A stretch of 33,526 nucleotides of DNA. It comes from Janthinobacterium sp. GTDB taxonomy: Bacteria; Pseudomonadota; Gammaproteobacteria; Burkholderiales; Burkholderiaceae_D. The translations under genes were made by a program, and so were the position numbers. Below, one piece after another: positions 16,036 to 24,070 of this stretch. Each line of letters opens with the position of its first letter. The first letter of the stretch is position 1. Below the pieces are notes generated by a model. It was not told where the DNA came from. It worked only from the letters and a program-made list of their open reading frames with translations, and searched no databases. Location: the NCBI GenBank assembly GCA_025356595.1, contig JANXSQ010000293.1:1-33526 (forward strand), given 5' to 3'.

Positions 16036-18594
16036 ATGTTCAAGCCACTCAGCATCAGTTTAGCCATCGTCGCCGCCTTTCCCGCCTTCGTCCAGGCCGA
16101 CGACAGCATCGAGCGCGTCGTCGTCACCGGTTCGCACATCCGCGTCACGCAGAAGGAGGGCGCCAGCGCCGTGCAAGTGATCACCGCCAAGGAATTGAAG
16201 GCCAGCGGCAAGGCCAGCATCGCCGACGTGATACGCGCCATCTCCGCCAACAGCGGCAACAGCTACAACGAGCAATACACGGGCAGTTTTTCGGCCGGCA
16301 CCGCCGGCCTGTCGCTGCGCGGCATCGGCCAGAAAAACACCCTGATCCTGGTCAACGGCAAGCGCGTCAGCAGCTACGCCACGGCGCAGGATTTGCAGGA
16401 GGTCTTCGTCGACCTGAACAGCCTGCCGATGGCGGCCGTGCAGCGCATCGAGATCCTCAAGGACGGCGCCTCGTCGGTGTATGGTTCGGACGCCGTGGCC
16501 GGCGTGGTCAACATCATCCTCTACAAGGAATTCAGCGGCACCGAGCTCAGCGCCCAGGCGGGCGGGTCGACCGAGGGCACCGGCCAGACCGAGCGGAGCG
16601 CGACGCTGCAGAGCGGCTTCGGTACATTGCAGACGGACGGCTACAGCGTGGTCTTCTCGGTCGACGCCCAGCGGCGCGACAAGTTGCAGCAGAGCGATGT
16701 GGCGTGGATGCGCGACGCCGATTTCCGCGCCCAGAACGGCGGCGCCCTGTCCTGGCCGGTGACCAGTTTCACCGGCGGCGACCCGACCAAATTGCTGGGC
16801 GGTCCGCGCGGACCGCTGCAGTTGACGCCCTACGGTTCGATCAACCCGGACAAGAGCGGCCAGGTGCTGGCGTACAATCCGGCGCCCTACAACACCCTGA
16901 TCCCGGGCATCCAGAGGGTGCACAGCGCGCTGCGCGGCACGCTGCGCCTGAACGCCGACAACGAGGCCTACGCCGAGGTGCTGCACAGCTATTCGCGCGC
17001 CGACCAGACCTTCGCCGCGCCGCTCACGGTCAGCAGCAGCCTGCGCGCCTGGAACAAGGACAGGCAGGCGCTCGACACGATAGGCGCCGTGCTGCCGGTG
17101 GGCCACCCGAACAATCCCGGCGCCGCGCCGCTGCCCTTCAACGCCACGCTGTTCGACCTGGGGCCGCGCCTGAAATCGGACAAGGTCACCTTTTACCGCG
17201 TGCTGAGCGGCGTCAAGGGCAATCTGGCCGGCTGGGACTGGGACGCCTCGCTGGGCCGCTCCGGCAGCAAGCTGGAGGAGACGGTGCAGAATTTCGTCAA
17301 CCGCTACGCATTCGAGAAGGTGCTGGCCGAGGGCAGTTATGATTTCATCGACGCGTCGAAGAACAGCGAGGCGGTGCGCAACCGTCTGCGCCTGTCGACC
17401 CTGCGTCCGGCCCAGTCGACGCTGAGCACCTTCGACCTGTCGGCCTCGAAGGAGGTGCTGGACTTGCCGGCCGGCCCGCTCGGTTTCGCCGCCGGCGCGC
17501 AGTGGCGCCGCGAGCGCATGGATTCGCAGACCTCCAGCGCCGTGCTGTCGGGCACCGAGCTGCGTCCGGCCCTGAACATCATCGACGGCACGCGCGACGT
17601 CAGCGCCCTGTTCGGCGAATTCAACGTGCCGGTGGTGCCGAAGCTGACGCTGAACCTGGCCGGCCGGCTCGACCATTACAGCGACTACGGGCGCTCCTTC
17701 TCGCCCAAGGGCAGCGCGCGCTACCAGGCGGCCGACTGGCTGCTGCTGCGCGCCACCGTCTCGCGCGGCTTCCGCGCGCCCTCGCTGCCGGAAATCACCG
17801 ACAGCACCGCCGTCAGCTACACCAGCGTGGTCGACCCGCGCGATCCGATCTCGCCGACCCAGTCGCGCGGCGTGACGCTGATCACCAAGGCCAACACGGC
17901 GCTGCGCCCGGAGCGCTCGAACAATCTGAACCTGGGCCTGGTCATCGCGCCGAGCAGTAACAGCAGCGTCGGCGTCGACTATTACCGTATCAAGCAGAAG
18001 GGCTTGATCGGCACCGAAAGCGCCGACACCATCCTCGCCAACGAGGCCAGCGTGCCGGGCCGGATCGCGCGCGACGCGCAGGGCCGCATCAGCACCCTGT
18101 ATGTCCAGTACGGCAACCAGGGCGACCGCGAGGTGTCCGGCCTGGACCTGGACCTGCGCCAGCGCTTCGTCGGCAAAGAGTGGGGCAATCTGACCCTGAA
18201 CGGCCAGCTCAGCCGCGTGCTGCGCTTCGCCGCGCCGCTCTCGCTGGGCGAGCCGGCCAGCGAGGGGGCCGGCAACAATCTGTTCGGCTCGATTCCGAAA
18301 TGGCGCGGCGTGACGAGCGCCACCTGGGACCTGGGCGCCTGGTCGGGCACGCTGACCTGGAACTATGTCGGCAGCTACGCCCAGGGCAAGCATCCGGAGG
18401 AAACCGTGGCCGCCTTCAGCACCCTCGACCTGAACGCGAGCTGGCAGCTGAACCCGGCCACCAGCGTCAGCTTCATCGTGCAGAACCTGGCCAACAAGCG
18501 CCCGTCGTGGGACAGTTCGACGGACTTCTTCGACACCACCCAGGCCGATCCGCGCGGCCGCTTCGCCTCCGTCAAGCTGGGCTACAAGTTCTGA
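16036..18594 (+). CDS. TonB-dependent outer-membrane receptor
   Basis: An 852-residue TonB-dependent receptor. It has a signal peptide (MFKPLSISLAIVAAFPAFVQA, cleavage near 21), a TonB-box-like segment ERVVVTGSHIR (26-36), and a plug domain of about 40-165 with LRGIGQKNTLILVNGKRV and RIEILKDGASSVYGSDAVAGVVNI. A long beta-barrel follows, with a family-type end (RFASVKLGYKF) closing on Phe as outer-membrane proteins do. The ligand cannot be read from sequence; this type often imports siderophores, vitamin B12 or oligosaccharides. AGAGGA lies 4 nt before ATG 16036. The long C-rich leader suggests regulation at the RNA level. The last 13 bp overlap the end of the convergent REC-AraC gene. Confidence 0.93.
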   Translation: MFKPLSISLAIVAAFPAFVQADDSIERVVVTGSHIRVTQKEGASAVQVITAKELKASGKASIADVIRAISANSGNSYNEQYTGSFSAGTAGLSLRGIGQKNTLILVNGKRVSSYATAQDLQEVFVDLNSLPMAAVQRIEILKDGASSVYGSDAVAGVVNIILYKEFSGTELSAQAGGSTEGTGQTERSATLQSGFGTLQTDGYSVVFSVDAQRRDKLQQSDVAWMRDADFRAQNGGALSWPVTSFTGGDPTKLLGGPRGPLQLTPYGSINPDKSGQVLAYNPAPYNTLIPGIQRVHSALRGTLRLNADNEAYAEVLHSYSRADQTFAAPLTVSSSLRAWNKDRQALDTIGAVLPVGHPNNPGAAPLPFNATLFDLGPRLKSDKVTFYRVLSGVKGNLAGWDWDASLGRSGSKLEETVQNFVNRYAFEKVLAEGSYDFIDASKNSEAVRNRLRLSTLRPAQSTLSTFDLSASKEVLDLPAGPLGFAAGAQWRRERMDSQTSSAVLSGTELRPALNIIDGTRDVSALFGEFNVPVVPKLTLNLAGRLDHYSDYGRSFSPKGSARYQAADWLLLRATVSRGFRAPSLPEITDSTAVSYTSVVDPRDPISPTQSRGVTLITKANTALRPERSNNLNLGLVIAPSSNSSVGVDYYRIKQKGLIGTESADTILANEASVPGRIARDAQGRISTLYVQYGNQGDREVSGLDLDLRQRFVGKEWGNLTLNGQLSRVLRFAAPLSLGEPASEGAGNNLFGSIPKWRGVTSATWDLGAWSGTLTWNYVGSYAQGKHPEETVAAFSTLDLNASWQLNPATSVSFIVQNLANKRPSWDSSTDFFDTTQADPRGRFASVKLGYKF

Positions 18595-19364
18595 TCCGCC
18601 GCCGCGCGCCGCCGCGCCTGGCGGTAGGCGCGCGGCGCGGCGCCGGCGCGGGCGCGGAAGGCGGTGGCGAAGTTGGCGGGGTTGTTGTAGCCGACCAGCA
18701 GCGCCACGTCCTGCACTTCGATCTCTGTGTACTCCAGCAACTCCATGGCGCGCCCGATGCGCGCCGCGCGGATGAAGGCGAAGACCGTCATGCCGGTGCG
18801 GGCGCGGAACATCGGCGTCAGTTTTTCGCGGTAGGTGCCGACGCTGCGGGCGATCTCGTCCAGGTCGGGCAGGGTCGCCAGATTGTCCAGGATCAGGCGC
18901 TTCACGGCGTCCACGAAGACCGCCTGCTCCTCGTCCTGCGCCGCCGCCGCGGGGCGCGGCGCGGCGGCGCGCCGCGTCAGCCCGAGGTGGATGCGGATGC
19001 GCGCCAGCAGCTCGCCCGGCGCGAAGGGCTTGGTCACGTAGTCGACGGCGCCCACCGACAGGCCCATGATGCGTTCCTCCGCCGTGTCGGCGCCGCTCAG
19101 GAAGATCACCGGAATGTCGCGCGTGCGCGGGTTCGCCTGCAGCAGGCGGCAGACGGCGTAACCGTCCATGTGCGGCATGCGCACGTCGAGCAGGATCAGG
19201 TCGGGCGCGCCGGCCAGCGCCAACTCGTAGGCCTGGGTACCGTTGTGGGCCACGCTCAGGCGGTAGGGTAACTCGCCCAGCAGGATCAACAGCAGGCGTT
19301 GTTCGAACGCCGAATCATCGACGATCAGGATGCGTTTTTCGGCGGGCTCGTGTGGTGTGCGCAT
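18582..19364 (-). CDS. Response regulator with REC and AraC-type DNA-binding domains
   Basis: A 260-residue regulator. The receiver domain covers residues 10-125 with the acidic pair Asp16-Asp17, phospho-acceptor Asp60 (LILLDVRMP) and Lys112 (TKPF), all intact. After an Ala/Arg linker (about 130-148), an AraC/XylS helix-turn-helix domain covers about 150-255 (LDEIARSVGTYREKLTPMFRARTG, then VQDVALLVGYNNPANFATAFRARAGAAPRAYR). No histidine kinase lies next to it, so its partner is elsewhere. It converges with, and overlaps by 13 bp, the TonB receptor gene, which could be a target. GAGG lies 5 nt before its ATG (19364). Confidence 0.93.
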   Translation of the reverse strand: MRTPHEPAEKRILIVDDSAFEQRLLLILLGELPYRLSVAHNGTQAYELALAGAPDLILLDVRMPHMDGYAVCRLLQANPRTRDIPVIFLSGADTAEERIMGLSVGAVDYVTKPFAPGELLARIRIHLGLTRRAAAPRPAAAAQDEEQAVFVDAVKRLILDNLATLPDLDEIARSVGTYREKLTPMFRARTGMTVFAFIRAARIGRAMELLEYTEIEVQDVALLVGYNNPANFATAFRARAGAAPRAYRQARRRAAADQNL

Positions 19365-19580
19365 GGAACCTCGTCAGACGCGGCCGGGGTGACGTTTGCT
19401 GTATCTTTTTTTAATGTTTCGACTTTTCTTATCATCATTCAAAGGTTCTTTATCCGCAAGCAAAAGCGCGCAAATTCTACATCGTTAATAATCGTTGCAG
19501 ACGTGCCTGATGTTATCCAACAACGATTTTCCCGCGCAGGCTCCCCGGAGTCCGGCCCGGCCTGACGATGGGAGAAATGG
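19365..19580. promoter_or_regulatory. Divergent control region between REC-AraC and HxlR genes
   Basis: This AT-rich gap of 216 bp must hold both promoters; no convincing -35/-10 pair was found. It contains ATCGTT at 19481-19486 and 19491-19496 (10-bp period). The inverted pair ATCGTTG (19491-19497) and CAACGAT (19521-19527) is a perfect 7-bp repeat with a 23-bp spacer. These are plausible binding sites for the HxlR protein. Confidence 0.4.
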
Positions 19581-20078
19581 ATGAAGCATACCGATTTCAG
19601 CAGTATGGCTTGTCCGATCGCGCGCAGTTTGGGCAAGGTCGGCGAGTGGTGGAGCATCCTGATTTTGCGCGAAGCCTTCTACGGCAAGACGCGTTTCGAC
19701 GAATTCGAAAAGAGCCTGAGGATCGCGCCGACGATGTTGACGCGGCGCCTGGCCGACCTCGTCGACGGCGGCCTGATGGCGCGCCGCCAGTACTGCGCCC
19801 GGCCGCCGCGCTACGACTACGTGCTGACCAAGTCGGGACGCGCCTTCAAGCCGGTGCTGCTGGCCTTCATCGCCTGGGGCAACGAGCACTTCGCGCCGGA
19901 AGGCGCCAGCCTGGTCATCGCCAGCCGCGACACCGGTCTTGCGGCCGATCCGGTGCTGGTGGACGCCACGACGGGCTTGCCGATCAACGACGAGTACTAC
20001 GGCTTCGCGCCGGGGCCGGCCGCCAGCGACATCATGCGGCGCATCATCTCCGACGCGGAAAAGGGCCGCGCCGCCTAG
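19581..20078 (+). CDS. HxlR family winged-helix regulator
   Basis: A 165-residue DNA-binding protein. The HxlR domain covers about residues 8-100: Cys11 in ACPIARSLGKVGEWWSILILREAF, then RFDEFEKSLRIAPTMLTRRLADLVDGGL and the wing RYDYVLTKSGRAF. The cysteine at this position is conserved in many family members and redox-sensitive in some. An extra C-terminal region of about 60 residues follows, ending in a helix (SDIMRRIISDAEKG). GGGAG lies 6 nt before ATG 19581. HxlR proteins usually control a neighbouring reductase or transporter; none is adjacent here, so the target is unknown. Confidence 0.9.
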   Translation: MKHTDFSSMACPIARSLGKVGEWWSILILREAFYGKTRFDEFEKSLRIAPTMLTRRLADLVDGGLMARRQYCARPPRYDYVLTKSGRAFKPVLLAFIAWGNEHFAPEGASLVIASRDTGLAADPVLVDATTGLPINDEYYGFAPGPAASDIMRRIISDAEKGRAA

Positions 20079-20099
20079 GCGCCGACGCGCGGCGCGCCC
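20063..20099. terminator. GC-rich hairpin between convergent HxlR and secreted-repeat genes
   Basis: GGGCCGCGCCGC (20063-20074) pairs with GCGGCGCGCCC (20089-20099) with one bulged base. It spans the HxlR stop codon and lies before the stop of the facing gene. There is no T-run, so it may be a two-way terminator helped by Rho. Confidence 0.35.
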
Positions 20100-20108
20100 G
20101 GGCCGCCC

Positions 20109-20483
20109 TCAATCCTTCACGACATGCCACAACTGCTTGTAGTTGTCGCCGTTGCGATCGCCCGGCTTCTGGTCGGCGCCGTAGCGGTACAGCGGCTTGC
20201 CCTTGTAGGCCAGTTGCTTGCCGCCGTCCTCGCGCGTGAGGACGGAAAAGGGCGCGCCGGCCGTTTCCGGCCCGGCCAGCGGTGGCCAAGTCTGGGCGCA
20301 GGGGCCGTTGCAGGCGCTCTTGCCGCTGCCGGCGAGGTCCTTGTCGAAGGTGTACAGGGTCATGCCGGCGTGGTCGGCCAGCACGCCGTCGACCTTCTTG
20401 GTGATGGCTTCGGAAGCCTGGGCCGCCGCGCACAGCGACAGCGCGGCGAGCAGGGGGGTGAGGCGGGACAGAAATACTGACAT
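20109..20483 (-). CDS. Small exported protein with two 'secreted repeat' (COG4315/Lipoprotein_15-like) units
   Basis: A 124-residue exported protein. The signal peptide is about residues 1-23 (hydrophobic LTPLLAALSLCAAAQA, then Ser-Glu). The mature part has two repeats of the family of unknown function often labelled secreted repeat or putative lipoprotein: GMTLYTFDKD...CNGPCAQTWPPL (with Cys58 and Cys62) and GKPLYRYGADQKPGDRNGDNYKQLWHVV. The Cys in the signal region is not in a good lipobox, so a soluble periplasmic form is more likely. GAGGA precedes ATG (20483). It faces away from the phoD gene with about 195 bp between them. The function is not known. Confidence 0.85.
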   Translation of the reverse strand: MSVFLSRLTPLLAALSLCAAAQASEAITKKVDGVLADHAGMTLYTFDKDLAGSGKSACNGPCAQTWPPLAGPETAGAPFSVLTREDGGKQLAYKGKPLYRYGADQKPGDRNGDNYKQLWHVVKD

Positions 20484-20615
20484 GGCGTTTTCCTCGTGGT
20501 GTGGGTGAACCAGCTCCGGCGCGGCCGGGAACGGCGCGCGGCCAGTCTAGTTTAAGCCGATGCGGCGGGGACGGCGCACGGCTGCGGCGGGAAAACCGAA
20601 GAAACACTCTGGATC

Positions 20616-20649
20616 GCGTCACGCTGCGGTAACAATGCATTTCTATCAT
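20616..20649 (+). promoter_or_regulatory. Pho box and PhoB-dependent promoter of the phoD-like gene
   Basis: GCGTCAC (20616-20622) and CGGTAAC (20627-20633) form two direct 7-bp half-sites with a 4-bp spacer, resembling CTGTCAC/CTGTAAC Pho half-sites (5 of 7 and 6 of 7). Exactly 10 bp further is TATCAT (20644-20649), a 5 of 6 match to a -10. This is the geometry of PhoB-activated promoters, which lack a good -35. Transcription would start near 20656, 24 nt before the ATG. Confidence 0.65.
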
Positions 20650-20679
20650 CGCGGATTCACTTCTTTCCGGATCCCCCAG

Positions 20680-22359
20680 ATGAGCATTCAAGCCACACGC
20701 CGCAACTTCATCCGCACCTTCGCGCTCAGCACCGCCGCCGTTTCCCTGGTCGCCTGCGGCGGCGGCAGCGGCGAGAATTTTTCGGCCAGCTTCCTGCACG
20801 GCGTCGCCAGCGGCGACCCGCAGGCCGACGGTTTCATCATCTGGACCCGCGCCACGCCGTCCGAGGCGCGCTCCTTCATGGTCTTCTGGGAAGTGGCCAG
20901 CGACGCGCAGTTCGCGCAGATCGTCAAGCGCGGCGAGTTCAGCACCGGCCCCGAGCGCGACTTCACCGTCAAGGTCGACGTCACCGGCCTGAGCGCCAAC
21001 AGCGCGTATTTCTACCGCTTCAACGTCGGCGATGTGCGCTCGCCGACCGGGCGCAGCAAGACGCTGGCCTCGGCCAAGGCGGAACAGGTCAAGCTGGCCG
21101 TGTTCACCTGTTCGAACTACCCGGCCGGCTACTTCAACGTCTACGCCGAGGCGGCCAAGCTGAACGACATCGACGCCGCCGTCCATCTGGGCGACTACAT
21201 CTACGAATACCAGCGCGACGGCTACGCCTCGCAGGACGCGGCGGCGCTGAAGCGCGAGGTCGATCCGAAAAACGAGATCATCACCCTGACCGACTACCGC
21301 AGCCGCTACGCGCAATACCGCACCGACGCCGACCTGCAGGCGCTGCACGCCCGGCTGCCCTTCATCGCCGTCTGGGACGACCATGAATTCGCCAACGACA
21401 CCTGGAACGGCGGCGCCGAAAACCACGACCCGGCCACCGAGGGCCCGTTCAGCGCGCGCCGCGCCGCCGCCCTGCAGGCCTACAATGAATGGATGCCGAT
21501 CCGCCTGCCCGACGCGAGCAAGCCGGACCGCATCTACCGCTCCTTCGACTTCGGCGGCCTGGTCGCGCTGCACATGCTCGACACGCGCCTGATCGGGCGC
21601 GACAAGCAGCTCAACTACGCCAGTTACATCGGCGCCGGCGGCGCCTTCGACGCCGCCAAATTCACCTCCGACATGGCCAATCCGGCCCGCCAGATGATGG
21701 GCGCCGAGCAGAGCGCCTGGCTGCAGGGCCAGTTGGCCGCGTCGAAGGCGACCTGGCAGATCCTCGGCCAGCAGGTGCTGATGGCGCGCATGAACATTCC
21801 GGCGCCGCTGGCGCTGCAGCAGATCGGCTTCGGCGACTACCTCGCGCTGGCCGGCAAGGCGCAGCAGGCGCCGGCCAGCCTGACGCCGGCCGAAAAGGCC
21901 ATCCTGGCGCAGCCCTCCGTGCCCTACAACCTGGACGCCTGGGATGGTTACGCGGTGGCGCGCGAAACCGTGCTGGCCACCGCCGTGGCGCTCGACAAGA
22001 ACCTCATCACCCTGGCCGGCGACACGCACAATTCCTGGGCCAGCGACCTGGCCGACATGAAGGGCAAGGCGGCCGGCGTGGAGTTCGGCGTCACCTCGGT
22101 GACCTCGCCGGGCTTCGAGGAAATCTTCCCGAAAGAGGATCCGCTGAAGGTCGCGGCCGGGCTGGAGCAGGTGATCGGGCCGCTCGTGTACGCCGAAACG
22201 GGGCACCGCGGCTTCATGATCGTCACCGCCACGGCCAGCCAGGCCAGCGCCGAATGGCGCTACGTCAGCACCGTCAAGTCGAAGACCTACACCATGGTGC
22301 CGGGCAAGACCCTGCGCACCCTGCCGGGCGCCGCCAACCGCAAGCTGCTGGCCGTCTGA
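20680..22359 (+). CDS. PhoD-type alkaline phosphatase/phosphodiesterase, Tat-exported
   Basis: A 559-residue exported metallophosphatase of the PhoD family that releases phosphate from phosphomonoesters or diesters outside the cytoplasm. ATG 20680 is chosen because the twin-arginine signal follows at once: RRNFIRTF, hydrophobic ALSTAAVSLVA, then Cys in LVACGGG, which could also be a lipobox. An N-terminal PhoD_N-like beta domain (about 40-135; FLHGVASGDPQADGFIIWTR) comes first. The catalytic domain shows LGDYIYEY near 170, WDDHEFANDTW near 233 and LAGDTHNSWASDL near 447, carrying metal ligands. A Pho box stands upstream, consistent with phosphate-starvation control. The frame is open further upstream, but that part precedes the promoter. 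Confidence 0.92.
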   Translation: MSIQATRRNFIRTFALSTAAVSLVACGGGSGENFSASFLHGVASGDPQADGFIIWTRATPSEARSFMVFWEVASDAQFAQIVKRGEFSTGPERDFTVKVDVTGLSANSAYFYRFNVGDVRSPTGRSKTLASAKAEQVKLAVFTCSNYPAGYFNVYAEAAKLNDIDAAVHLGDYIYEYQRDGYASQDAAALKREVDPKNEIITLTDYRSRYAQYRTDADLQALHARLPFIAVWDDHEFANDTWNGGAENHDPATEGPFSARRAAALQAYNEWMPIRLPDASKPDRIYRSFDFGGLVALHMLDTRLIGRDKQLNYASYIGAGGAFDAAKFTSDMANPARQMMGAEQSAWLQGQLAASKATWQILGQQVLMARMNIPAPLALQQIGFGDYLALAGKAQQAPASLTPAEKAILAQPSVPYNLDAWDGYAVARETVLATAVALDKNLITLAGDTHNSWASDLADMKGKAAGVEFGVTSVTSPGFEEIFPKEDPLKVAAGLEQVIGPLVYAETGHRGFMIVTATASQASAEWRYVSTVKSKTYTMVPGKTLRTLPGAANRKLLAV

Positions 22360-22434
22360 TCCAAGCCGGGCCCGTCCGCGCCGACGCCCCCGGCGCCGGC
22401 CCGGGCGGGCCCGGCGGGTCGGCATGGGACAGGC

Positions 22435-22448
22435 TACAATCTTTCCCA
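22435..22448 (+). promoter_or_regulatory. -10 box TACAAT placed for a leaderless AEC transporter transcript
   Basis: TACAAT (22435-22440, 5 of 6) ends 7 bp before ATG 22448, so the mRNA would begin at the start codon. No Shine-Dalgarno and no good -35 are seen. A GC-rich imperfect hairpin (CCGAC...GTCGG, 22381-22422) precedes it and may end the phoD transcript. Confidence 0.5.
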
Positions 22449-23395
22449 TGCTGACCATCCTCGCCCTCACCTTTCCCTTCTTCGCGCTGGTGCTGTGCGG
22501 CTACGCGGCGGTGCGCCGCGGCATGCTGCCCCTCTTGGCCATTCCCGGCCTGAACAGCTTCGTGCTGTTTTTCGCCTTGCCCTGCATGCTCTACCGTTTC
22601 GGCGCCGCCACGCCGCTGGCGCAACTGCTCGACGTCGGCGTCTTCGGCGTCTACCTGCTGTGCGCCCTGCTGATGGTGGGCGTGACGCTGGCGGCCACGC
22701 TGAGCCACCGCATCGACTGGAACAACGCCGCCTTCGGCGCCCTGGTGGCGGCCTTTCCGAACACCGGCTTCATGGGCGTGCCGCTCCTGCTGGCACTGCT
22801 GGGGCCGCGCTCCTCGGGGCCGGTGATCGTCACCATCGTCGTCGACATGGTCATCACCAGCTCGCTGTGCATCGCCCTCTCGCGCCTCGGCGGCGCCGGC
22901 GGCGGGCGGGCCGCCGCCGGCAAGGCGCTGCGCGGCATGCTGGGCAATCCCATGCCGTGGGCGATCGCGCTGGGCGCGCTGTCCTCGTGGTCGGGCCTGG
23001 CCCTGGCCAAGCCGCTGATGCAGACCGTCGGCCTGCTGGCCGACGCCGCCTCGCCGGTGGCCCTGTTCACCATCGGCGCCGTGCTGGCCCGTTCGCAGAT
23101 GAACACGGCCGACGCCGCGCCGCTGGGCGAATACGTGCCGGTGGCGCTGAAAAAACTCATCCTGCATCCGCTGCTGGTGTTGGGCGTCGGCCACGCCGCC
23201 ATCGCCCTCGGCGCGCCGCTCGAACCCTTCGCGCTGAACGTGCTGGTGCTGGTGGCCTGCCTGCCCAGCGCCAGCAATGTGGCCATGCTGTCGGAGCGCT
23301 TCGGCGCCGACACGGGACGCATCGCGCGCATCATCCTGGTCTCGACGGCGCTGTCCTTCCTGACGTTCGCGGCCGCCGTGACGCTGCTGATCTGA
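22448..23395 (+). CDS. AEC (auxin efflux carrier) family permease
   Basis: A 315-residue inner-membrane protein with about ten hydrophobic segments. It has the AEC family signature FPNTGFMGVPLLLALLG (about residues 107-123), a polar middle loop (about 148-160, Gly/Arg-rich) and a C-terminal half with ACLPSASNVAMLSERFGAD, matching bacterial AEC permeases. Such proteins export or import carboxylic acids such as malate; the substrate here is unknown. ATG 22448 is preferred to ATG 22424 because the -10 box TACAAT lies between them. It is convergent with the paiB-like gene, 53 bp away. Confidence 0.9.
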   Translation: MLTILALTFPFFALVLCGYAAVRRGMLPLLAIPGLNSFVLFFALPCMLYRFGAATPLAQLLDVGVFGVYLLCALLMVGVTLAATLSHRIDWNNAAFGALVAAFPNTGFMGVPLLLALLGPRSSGPVIVTIVVDMVITSSLCIALSRLGGAGGGRAAAGKALRGMLGNPMPWAIALGALSSWSGLALAKPLMQTVGLLADAASPVALFTIGAVLARSQMNTADAAPLGEYVPVALKKLILHPLLVLGVGHAAIALGAPLEPFALNVLVLVACLPSASNVAMLSERFGADTGRIARIILVSTALSFLTFAAAVTLLI

Positions 23396-23409
23396 ATGCA
23401 GGCAAAGGC

Positions 23410-23433
23410 GGGGCGGCCGGCCGCGCCGTCCCC
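23410..23433. terminator. GC hairpin between convergent AEC and paiB-like genes
   Basis: GGGGCGGC (23410-23417) pairs with GCCGTCCCC (23425-23433) with one bulge and a 7-nt loop, in the middle of the 53-bp gap between two facing stop codons. There is no T-run. Possible two-way terminator. Confidence 0.35.
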
Positions 23434-23448
23434 GTCCCGCGCGCCGCT

Positions 23449-24069
23449 TCAGGCGCCGTCGGCCGGGCGCACCAGCGCCGCCATCGGGTGGCCGGCGCCC
23501 AGGCCCGCCGCGACCATGCGGCGGGTTTGCTCCGGCTGGTTCTGGCTGGTCTTCCACTTGCCCTCCAGGCGGCTGAGCGGAATTTCGATGCCGACGATGG
23601 CCTTCATAATCTTGGCGATGTAGCCGGGCGGCGCCTCGTCGATGCGCCACGGCTGCGGCATCGCCGCCTCGTGGCGCGCGGTCAGGCGTTCCAGCAGGGC
23701 CAGCAACCAGTCGGCGTCGTGCACCGCGCGCAGCCGGCCGTGGCCGTGCGCCACGGCGTAGTTATAGGTCGGCACGACCTTGCCGCTGAGCGCCTTTTCC
23801 GCGTACCAGGCGGGGCTGATGTAGGCCTGCGGGCCCTGGAACACCGCCAGCACCTCGCCTTCCTCGCGCCACAGCGGATTGGCGCGCGCGACGTGGCCGC
23901 GCAGCGTGCCGAAGGGCGCCTCGGGCGTCGCCGCGCCGAGCTCGAAGGGGATGTGGTCGGCGCACAGGCTGTCACCGTCGCGGCGCACCAGGGTGGCCAG
24001 CGGGTGGGCGTGGAGGAGGGCGTGCAGCACCTCGAGGCGGGTTTCGGCGAAGACCGGCAGCGTGTACAT
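23449..24069 (-). CDS. PaiB-type FMN-binding protein
   Basis: A 206-residue protein of the PaiB family (FMN-binding split-barrel, often called negative transcriptional regulator). Family features are HIPFEL near 39-44, GHVARANPLW near 58-67, AYISPAWY near 82-89, VPTYNYAVAHGHGRLR near 99-114, and the C-terminal IVGIEIPLSRLEGKWKTSQNQP (about 163-184). In B. subtilis PaiB affects sporulation and protease genes; most family members have no proven role and a flavin- or PLP-binding enzyme activity is as likely as DNA binding. It follows the osmC-like gene after 1 bp, with GGAGG inside that gene's end, so the two are translationally coupled. Confidence 0.9.
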   Translation of the reverse strand: MYTLPVFAETRLEVLHALLHAHPLATLVRRDGDSLCADHIPFELGAATPEAPFGTLRGHVARANPLWREEGEVLAVFQGPQAYISPAWYAEKALSGKVVPTYNYAVAHGHGRLRAVHDADWLLALLERLTARHEAAMPQPWRIDEAPPGYIAKIMKAIVGIEIPLSRLEGKWKTSQNQPEQTRRMVAAGLGAGHPMAALVRPADGA

Positions 24070-24070
24070 C

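Noticed and set aside
20560-20679. Upstream extension of the phoD-like protein
   Set aside because: It lies over the Pho box and -10, and the Tat signal starts directly after ATG 20680.
20044-22470. Long minus-strand open frame opposite the phoD-like gene, running through the secreted-repeat gene in another frame
   Set aside because: Composition-driven shadow; both real genes in this interval have clear motifs and starts in other frames.
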